Positions 42,753-47,571 of a DNA stretch of 47,571 nucleotides are shown here, one piece after another; within the stretch, counting starts at the first letter, position 1; the number at the start of each line of letters is the position of its first letter. A program made the translations under genes and the position numbers. Under the pieces are notes generated by a model. It saw only the letters and a program-made list of their open reading frames with translations, did not search any database and had not been told where the DNA came from. The DNA is taken from the NCBI GenBank assembly GCA_000681355.2, contig JJNX02000009.1:1-47571 (forward strand), given 5' to 3'. This DNA is from Peptococcaceae bacterium SCADC1_2_3. GTDB lineage: Bacteria; Bacillota; Desulfotomaculia; Desulfotomaculales; Nap2-2B.

Positions 42753-45416
42753 TCATTCTTTGATTAAACCGGCTTCGTACCAGTTTGATCCGGCTTTTAA
42801 ATCTACCACCAGAGGAACAGTCAAGGGCAGCGCGTTAACCATGTAGTGTCTGACCAGTTCTTTGACTTCCTTAATTTCCTCGCCCGGAACGTCAAAAATA
42901 AGCTCATCATGAACCTGTATAATCATTTGGGTGGCTAATTTGCGCTTTTTTAGGGCGTCATAAACATACACCATGGCCAGCTTAATAATATCGGCTGCGC
43001 TGCCTTGAATGGTCGTATTAATAGCCATCCTTTCCCCAAGGTTACGTAAGTTGTGGTCAGAGCTAAGTAAATCAGGCAAATAACGGCGCCTGTTTAATAA
43101 AGTAGTCACGTAACCTTTTTCCCGGGCCTGACTTATAGTGTTTTCGATATACTTTTTTACCCCTGGATGACGGGCAAAATAATATTCAATATATTGTTTG
43201 GCCTCCTGACGGGAAATATTAATTCCCCGGGCCAGGCCAAAATCGCTCATACCATAAATAATCCCAAAATTCACGGCTTTAGCCCTTTCCCGCATTTCTG
43301 GCTTTACGGCGTTTAAGTCCACATTAAAAACTTCTGCCGCCGTCCGGACGTGAATATCCTGTTTTTCTTGAAAAGCCGAGCACAAGCTTTCATCCCCCGA
43401 TAAATGGGCCAGCACTCGTAGTTCAATTTGGGAATAATCAGCCGTTAAAATTAAATTTCCGGCCTGCCGGGGAACAAATACCCGCCTGATTTTCCTACCT
43501 TCGGGCATCCGAATAGGAATATTTTGTAGGTTAGGATTAGCGCTGCTAAGCCGGCCGGTAGCCGTACCTGTTTGGTGAAAAGTGGTGTGCAGCCGCCCGG
43601 TGCGGGGGTTAATTAAAGCCGCCAGTCCGTCCACATAAGTAGATTTTAATTTAGCCATTTGCCGGTGGGCTAGTATTTTATCAATAATAGGGTGGGTGCC
43701 AGCCAGGGCCGTTAATACTTCAAAATCAGTAGAATAACCTGTTTTTGTCCGCTTAACCACCGGTAACTTTAATTTTTCAAAGAGGACCTGGCCTAATTGT
43801 TTAGGAGAGGACAGATTAAATTTTTCCCCGGCCAAGACAAAAGTTTCTTGAGTTAATAATCCAATTTGCCTGGATAGTTCCTCGGCCATAAGCATTAATT
43901 GCTGCTTATCCACCGTCACACCTGCCATTTCCATGGCCGTCAAGACCTTAACTAAAGGCATTTCCACCTCATAAAAAAGCTTCTCCTGTCCTTGCAGCTT
44001 AATTTTGGTGGCTAAAACATCGACCAGCCTTAACACCGCGTTAGCCTGGGTTACCAAGGCCTGTTCCTTGGCGTGAGTAGGCAAAACAATATTTAAGTGC
44101 TCTAAGGCAAGACCTGGCAAATCATAACTGGAAAGACCGGGGTTTAAAAGATAACCCGCAATCATGGTATCAAAGGCTAGATTTTTTATTTCCCACCCAT
44201 GATATTTTAACCACCAAAGAGCTGATTTGCCATCATGAGTTAATATTTTAAGCTCAGGATTTTGGCAAATATCTTTTAAAGTTTCAAGCGGTGCAGGCAA
44301 AACCTCGTGGTCAATAACCAGCGGCAAATAAAAATTTTTTGGCTCTTCGTTTGGTTCCTTAAATGAAATGGCGGCCTGCAAAACTCCCTTTTCACGGCTG
44401 CCACTTAAGGCTAAAGCAGCCCGGCCAGCCCGACAAACTCTCAGGCACAATCTATGTAAATCTTCCGGTTGGGTTATTGGCTGGTAGTCTACCTGATAAG
44501 AAACTGTTAACGTTTGATTCAAAAAATTCTCTTTTGAATTATTGTTTTGCTCTCCTTTTTCTTTTTCGGGCTGGTTTAAGGCGGCGCGGATTAAGCTTTT
44601 AAATTCCAACCGGTTAAAGAAAGCCAGTAATCTGGAATGATCGGGGCCCAGCCAGCGGCACTCGCTAGGTTCAATCAAGTTAGGGACATCCTGGACAATG
44701 GTAACTAGATCCTTGGCCAACCTGGCTTGATCGGTAAACATTCTTATTTTAGGTTGTAATTTTAAAGGCAATTCAGCCTGACGCGAAATAATTTCTTCTA
44801 AAGAAGAGAATTTATTTAGTAATTTTGCGGCAGTTTTGGCTCCAATACCAGGAACTCCGGGAACGTTGTCTGAAGGATCACCAACTAAGCCTTTAAAGTC
44901 GGTAAATTGATCTGGAGTAACCCCAAATTGCGCCTTTACTCTTTGGGCGTCATATTCTTCCAACTCACTAATTCCCTTTTTAGTAAGCAAAGCCTTAGTT
45001 TGCAACGATACCAGTTGCAGCACATCCTGGTCTCCGGTAAGAATGATATTATGTAAACTTATTTTTTCTGCTTTTAAAACCAGCGAACCAATGAGGTCAT
45101 CGGCCTCATATCCTTGCAATTCCAAAACAGGAATGCACATGACCTGAAGCAGTTCTTTAATTAAAGGAAATTGGGCCCTTAATTCAGCCGGAGTAGCCAG
45201 GCGTTGCGCCTTATATGCTTTAAATTTTTCGTGACGGAAGGTTATTTTTTCTTTATCAAAGCAGGCCGCTACAAAATCTGGCTTGAGGTCGCGCAATATC
45301 TTTAATAGCATATTGGTAAAACCATAAACTGCGTTAGTAATTATGCCGCGGCTGGTGGCAAGAAGGGGTAAGGCATGAAAAGCCCGGTAACTTAAGCTGT
45401 TACCATCAATAAGCAA
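42753..45416 (-). CDS. polA: DNA polymerase I
   Basis: Fills gaps in repair and removes Okazaki primers. The 887 residues comprise a 5'-3' exonuclease (1-290; GYEADDLIGSL, TGDQDVLQL, GDPSDNVPGVPGIGAKTA), a 3'-5' exonuclease-like domain, and the polymerase (about 480-887; DYSQIELRVLAHLSGD, RRAKAVNFGIIYG-type motif, QVHDELIFD). The exonuclease domain reads AALALSG where proofreading enzymes have DTET, so proofreading is probably lost, as in Bacillus. The TTG at 45416 lacks a Shine-Dalgarno. ATT at 45437 and CTG at 45434, in frame and 6 and 9 bases after AGG, would give the fuller N-terminus (ILAQETFLLIDGNSL). Confidence 0.96.
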   Translation of the reverse strand: MLIDGNSLSYRAFHALPLLATSRGIITNAVYGFTNMLLKILRDLKPDFVAACFDKEKITFRHEKFKAYKAQRLATPAELRAQFPLIKELLQVMCIPVLELQGYEADDLIGSLVLKAEKISLHNIILTGDQDVLQLVSLQTKALLTKKGISELEEYDAQRVKAQFGVTPDQFTDFKGLVGDPSDNVPGVPGIGAKTAAKLLNKFSSLEEIISRQAELPLKLQPKIRMFTDQARLAKDLVTIVQDVPNLIEPSECRWLGPDHSRLLAFFNRLEFKSLIRAALNQPEKEKGEQNNNSKENFLNQTLTVSYQVDYQPITQPEDLHRLCLRVCRAGRAALALSGSREKGVLQAAISFKEPNEEPKNFYLPLVIDHEVLPAPLETLKDICQNPELKILTHDGKSALWWLKYHGWEIKNLAFDTMIAGYLLNPGLSSYDLPGLALEHLNIVLPTHAKEQALVTQANAVLRLVDVLATKIKLQGQEKLFYEVEMPLVKVLTAMEMAGVTVDKQQLMLMAEELSRQIGLLTQETFVLAGEKFNLSSPKQLGQVLFEKLKLPVVKRTKTGYSTDFEVLTALAGTHPIIDKILAHRQMAKLKSTYVDGLAALINPRTGRLHTTFHQTGTATGRLSSANPNLQNIPIRMPEGRKIRRVFVPRQAGNLILTADYSQIELRVLAHLSGDESLCSAFQEKQDIHVRTAAEVFNVDLNAVKPEMRERAKAVNFGIIYGMSDFGLARGINISRQEAKQYIEYYFARHPGVKKYIENTISQAREKGYVTTLLNRRRYLPDLLSSDHNLRNLGERMAINTTIQGSAADIIKLAMVYVYDALKKRKLATQMIIQVHDELIFDVPGEEIKEVKELVRHYMVNALPLTVPLVVDLKAGSNWYEAGLIKE

Positions 45417-45491
45417 AAATGTTTCTTGAGCCAGAATTTAACACCTACCCGTAAACCAAAGTAAAATTTTACTAAATAATTAAATTGAAAC

Positions 45492-45510
45492 CACAGGCAA
45501 GATGCCTGTG
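45492..45510. repeat. CACAGGC hairpin, common intergenic repeat type
   Basis: CACAGGC-AAGAT-GCCTGTG forms a perfect 7-bp stem with a 5-base loop and is followed by CCACC. This word (CACAGGCAAGATGCCTGTG) is of a kind often scattered between genes in bacterial genomes. Here it lies between the divergent polA and dedA genes. Confidence 0.5.
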
Positions 45511-45676
45511 CCACCAGTGGTAATAATATTATTTCTCCACTATAACTTAAAAAACCTGCTATTGATATATTTTTCTTTTTGCCTAAATCATTAAAGCAGA
45601 AAACAGGCAGGAAAAAAACCCTTTGTTATGGAATATTTTAAAGTACCAAAATGGAAAGGGGAAGGAAGATTTAACT

Positions 45677-46294
45677 TTGTTTGATTTTTTAACCTCACTG
45701 CTTGAACCGGTAATTAAAGAAACGGTTGCTTTTATAGCTAAATTTGGCTACTGGGGGGTAGCCATCGGCATGGCTATTGAGAGTTGTAACATACCCTTGC
45801 CAAGTGAGGTAATTTTGCCCTTTGGAGGATACCTAGTTTTTACCGGCCGCCTGGTTTTTTTCTGGACAGCTTTAGCTGGTACGGCAGGAGGCACGGTAGG
45901 GTCAATAATTTCGTATTATATTGGTCTTTGGGGCGGACGCCCTTTCTTATTACGTTACGGACGCTGCTTTGGAATTTCCGTACACCATTTTAACTTAGCG
46001 GAAGATTGGTTTTTACGTTACGGTGAAGCAACCGTTTTTTTTACCCGTTTAATGCCTGTTATTCGCACCTTTATTTCTTTACCGGCCGGAATTTCAAACA
46101 TGAATTTTCCGCGTTTTGTTCTTTATACTTTCTTAGGTTCCCTTCCCTGGAGTCTTCTCCTTACCTACCTTGGCTATAAAATGGGTCAGCACTGGGAAAA
46201 CTTAAAGTTTTGGTTCCACCGGCTAGATATATTATTTGTGGTAGGTATAATTGTTTTAATTCTTTATTTATGGCTAAGAAAAAGAAGGAGGTAG
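45677..46294 (+). CDS. DedA-family membrane protein (SNARE-associated/VTT domain)
   Basis: 205 residues with about five membrane segments. It has the family words FGYWGVAIGMAIESCNIPLPSEVILPFGGYLV, then GGTVGSIISYYIGLWGGRPFLLRYGR, and FFTRLMPVIRTFISLPAG with the functional Arg. DedA proteins help recycle or flip undecaprenyl phosphate and other lipids. I use TTG at 45677 after GGAAGGAAGA; upstream codons to 45623 are open but lack a Shine-Dalgarno. The stop codon TAG is created by the junction with Repeat B; without the repeat the frame would read four codons further (YST and stop). Confidence 0.92.
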   Translation: MFDFLTSLLEPVIKETVAFIAKFGYWGVAIGMAIESCNIPLPSEVILPFGGYLVFTGRLVFFWTALAGTAGGTVGSIISYYIGLWGGRPFLLRYGRCFGISVHHFNLAEDWFLRYGEATVFFTRLMPVIRTFISLPAGISNMNFPRFVLYTFLGSLPWSLLLTYLGYKMGQHWENLKFWFHRLDILFVVGIIVLILYLWLRKRRR

Positions 46295-46367
46295 TTGACA
46301 GTTTTTAGTTTACAGAAAAGGAAGTACCGTTGAGACTAAAAACTCAAAACTATCCACTAAAAACTAT
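46294..46367. repeat. Repeat B copy 2 (74 bp), flanked by 13-base direct repeats
   Basis: Reverse complement of 15942-16020 with very high identity. It begins GTTGACAGTTTTTAGT and ends ACTAAAAACTAT. The sequence AAAGAAGGAGGTA occurs exactly on both sides, at 46281-46293 and 46368-46380, as a target-site duplication would. The left copy is the last codons of dedA. Confidence 0.78.
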
Positions 46368-46407
46368 AAAGAAGGAGGTACTCAACTTAAGAAAACCCTA
46401 AACTTTC

Positions 46408-46452
46408 CTTTTATAAATTTAGTTAAACCTGAGAAAAACTAAGTTATAAAAG
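46408..46452. promoter_or_regulatory. Inverted repeat just upstream of the dacF-like gene
   Basis: CTTTTATAAATTTAGTT (46408-46424) pairs with AACTAAGTTATAAAAG (46437-46452) apart from one extra base. The loop is 12 bases. It ends one base before the AAAAGGAGAGG Shine-Dalgarno of the next gene. It could end dedA transcription or affect initiation; there is no T-run. Confidence 0.45.
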
Positions 46453-46470
46453 AAAAGGAGAGGATATAAG

Positions 46471-47454
46471 GTGACCAAATGGATAAAAAAATACTTTCAA
46501 ATTATAAGAAGGCTTACACCTAAGAGGAACCTTATTTTCTTTTTATTAGTTTTTTTAACTTTAGCTATTTCTTGCCCTGCTAAAGCTGCACCACCATCCA
46601 TTACTGCTGAAGCAGCTGTTTTAATGGACGCCAAAACAGGGCAGTTATATTTTACCTGCAGCCCCTGGAAAAGACGCCCCCCGGCTAGTCTTACCAAGAT
46701 AATGACGGCCCTTATTGCCCTGGAAAACGACAGGCTTGATAGTATAGCCACGGTTACTCCAAAGGCTGCCTCAATTTACGCCGGTTCTGTACTAGGCCTT
46801 ACGGCCGGCGATAAATTAACGCTAGAAAATCTCATCAAGGCTGCTTTAATTGCTTCGGCTAACGACAGCACCGTGGCTATTGCGGAGCATCTAGCCGGAA
46901 CAGAAGATTGTTTTATTGAAATGATGAATATTAAAGCCATCCTCTTAGGAGCCCTCAATACGCGTTTTGCCAATACCAACGGCTACACTAACCCCAACCA
47001 TTATTCCACGGCCTTTGACCTAGCCCAAATCACGCGTTTCGCCTTAAAAAATCCTAAACTTGCTGAACTGGTCCGAACAAAAGAAGCCATTGTTTACTGG
47101 GATAATAAAAAACGCCAGGAAATAATAAGCAACACAAATATGTTAGTGCGAACGGAAGCCTATCCAGGAATTGACGGGGTAAAAACAGGCACTACCGCAA
47201 GGGCTGGTAATTGTTTAATTGCTTCCGCCACAAAAAAAGAACGCCGCCTTATCGCGGTGGTTTTAAACTGTCAAAATCGCTACCTTGACGCCATTAATTT
47301 ACTTAACTATGGCTTTTATCAGGTGAAGCCGGTAACCTTTTACCGGAAAGGAGAAACAGTAACCCACCTGGAAGTTAAGGAAGGGGCAAAACCTAAAGTA
47401 GCCGTATTAACAGCCGGTCCACTTACCGTAAACCTGGCTAAAGAGGTAGCGTAA
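46471..47454 (+). CDS. D-alanyl-D-alanine carboxypeptidase, DacF/PBP5 type, short C-terminus
   Basis: Trims the terminal D-Ala of peptidoglycan stem peptides. A signal peptide spans 1-40, with a likely cleavage after CPAKAAP. The S11 peptidase motifs are intact: SxxK in ASLTKIMTAL, SxN in SANDST and KTG in GVKTGTTA. At 327 residues it is about 50 shorter than usual: the C-terminal PBP5 domain stops after a few strands (VAVLTAGPLTVNLAKEVA). The next element starts about 40 bases on, so an insertion or rearrangement may have cut the tail. GTG start after AGGAGAGG. The usual partners spoIIAA-spoIIAB-sigF do not follow. Confidence 0.9.
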   Translation: MTKWIKKYFQIIRRLTPKRNLIFFLLVFLTLAISCPAKAAPPSITAEAAVLMDAKTGQLYFTCSPWKRRPPASLTKIMTALIALENDRLDSIATVTPKAASIYAGSVLGLTAGDKLTLENLIKAALIASANDSTVAIAEHLAGTEDCFIEMMNIKAILLGALNTRFANTNGYTNPNHYSTAFDLAQITRFALKNPKLAELVRTKEAIVYWDNKKRQEIISNTNMLVRTEAYPGIDGVKTGTTARAGNCLIASATKKERRLIAVVLNCQNRYLDAINLLNYGFYQVKPVTFYRKGETVTHLEVKEGAKPKVAVLTAGPLTVNLAKEVA

Positions 47455-47491
47455 AATTGATTGTGTAAAAAGGATTTTAAGCAAAAATGGC

Positions 47492-47538
47492 GTACCCTTT
47501 AAATAGACAAATTCACCAAAATAACTAAAGGAGGGTAC
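47492..47538 (+). promoter_or_regulatory. Hairpin that hides the Shine-Dalgarno of the next gene
   Basis: GTACCCTTT (47492-47500) can pair with GGAGGGTAC (47530-47538), nine pairs including two G-U. The right arm contains the whole AGGAGGG ribosome-binding site of the gene starting at 47543. Several transposase genes are protected in this way against read-through transcription. Confidence 0.5.
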
Positions 47539-47542
47539 ACCA

Positions 47543-47571
47543 TTGAAAATAAGTCTACCAGAAGAAATGCA
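47543..47571 (+). CDS. Start of an unidentified gene (cut by window edge)
   Basis: TTG, five bases past the hairpin and behind AGGAGGGTACACCA, opens a frame reading MKISLPEEM to the window end. Nine residues are too few to name it. The hidden Shine-Dalgarno, and the fact that the other window edge also lies in a transposase, make an insertion-sequence gene plausible but not shown. Confidence 0.45.

Noticed and set aside
46373-46380. GGAGGTA as a ribosome-binding site for a small gene
   Set aside because: No start codon follows in range; it is the right-hand copy of the 13-base duplication flanking Repeat B.

Overview
The window looks like a chromosomal segment of a spore-forming, low-GC, anaerobic Firmicute, most like the Desulfotomaculales/Pelotomaculum group of syntrophic propionate oxidisers. 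The case rests on gene content: sporulation genes (sigH, ylbJ, ytaF, a dacF-like gene), Firmicute gene orders (prpC-prkC-rsgA-rpe, miaB-miaA-hfq-ynbB, polA-mutM-ytaF-coaE), and a methylmalonyl-CoA pathway locus beside a succinate dehydrogenase/fumarate reductase. The species cannot be assigned by eye. TTG starts are common. No tRNA, rRNA or CRISPR array was seen.

Layout. 1-1161: C-terminal end of an IS630-type transposase, then an orphan ABC-2 permease behind a promoter carrying a TACA-N2-TGTA operator. 1.4-7.4 kb: uvrB, priA, def, fmt. 7.4-15.9 kb: a signalling and cell-wall operon (two FHA proteins, PP2C phosphatase, RodA/FtsW, class B PBP, PASTA Ser/Thr kinase) running into rsgA, rpe and a 52-aa rubredoxin-like protein. 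16.1-21.7 kb: miaB, miaA, hfq, a methionine gamma-lyase-like PLP enzyme, a LysR regulator and sigH. 22-25.3 kb (minus): sdhCAB of the dihaem Wolinella type. 26-28 kb: MaoC hydratase, BadH-like dehydrogenase, iron-sulfur flavoprotein. 28.1-35.5 kb: two-subunit class I fumarase, methylmalonyl-CoA mutase large subunit, epimerase, 12S carboxyltransferase, a 59-aa MmdE-like peptide, biotin carrier, 5S carboxyltransferase. 35.6-38.4 kb: pstS-pstC-pstA without pstB. 38.4-45.4 kb (minus): ylbJ, a lytic transglycosylase, coaE, ytaF, mutM, polA. 45.7-47.5 kb: a DedA protein, a short DacF-type carboxypeptidase, and the first codons of a gene whose Shine-Dalgarno lies in a hairpin.

How it works together. 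The central block fits conversion of propionyl-CoA through methylmalonyl-CoA and succinyl-CoA to succinate, fumarate and malate. The 12S/1.3S/5S proteins would carry carboxyl groups between oxaloacetate and propionyl-CoA, and SdhCAB would oxidise succinate at the membrane. Missing here are the B12-binding mutase subunit, succinyl-CoA synthetase, malate dehydrogenase and any sodium-pump beta subunit.

The least expected signals are non-coding. There are two copies of a ~187-bp element with inverted ends and interchangeable inner cargo. One cargo, a 74-79 bp element, occurs again at 46.3 kb flanked by a 13-bp direct repeat. A palindrome, GGCGTTAAATTTAACGCC, recurs, once inside priA. At least two housekeeping genes (miaB and a lytic transglycosylase), and perhaps polA, have no ATG/GTG/TTG start where conserved residues require one.
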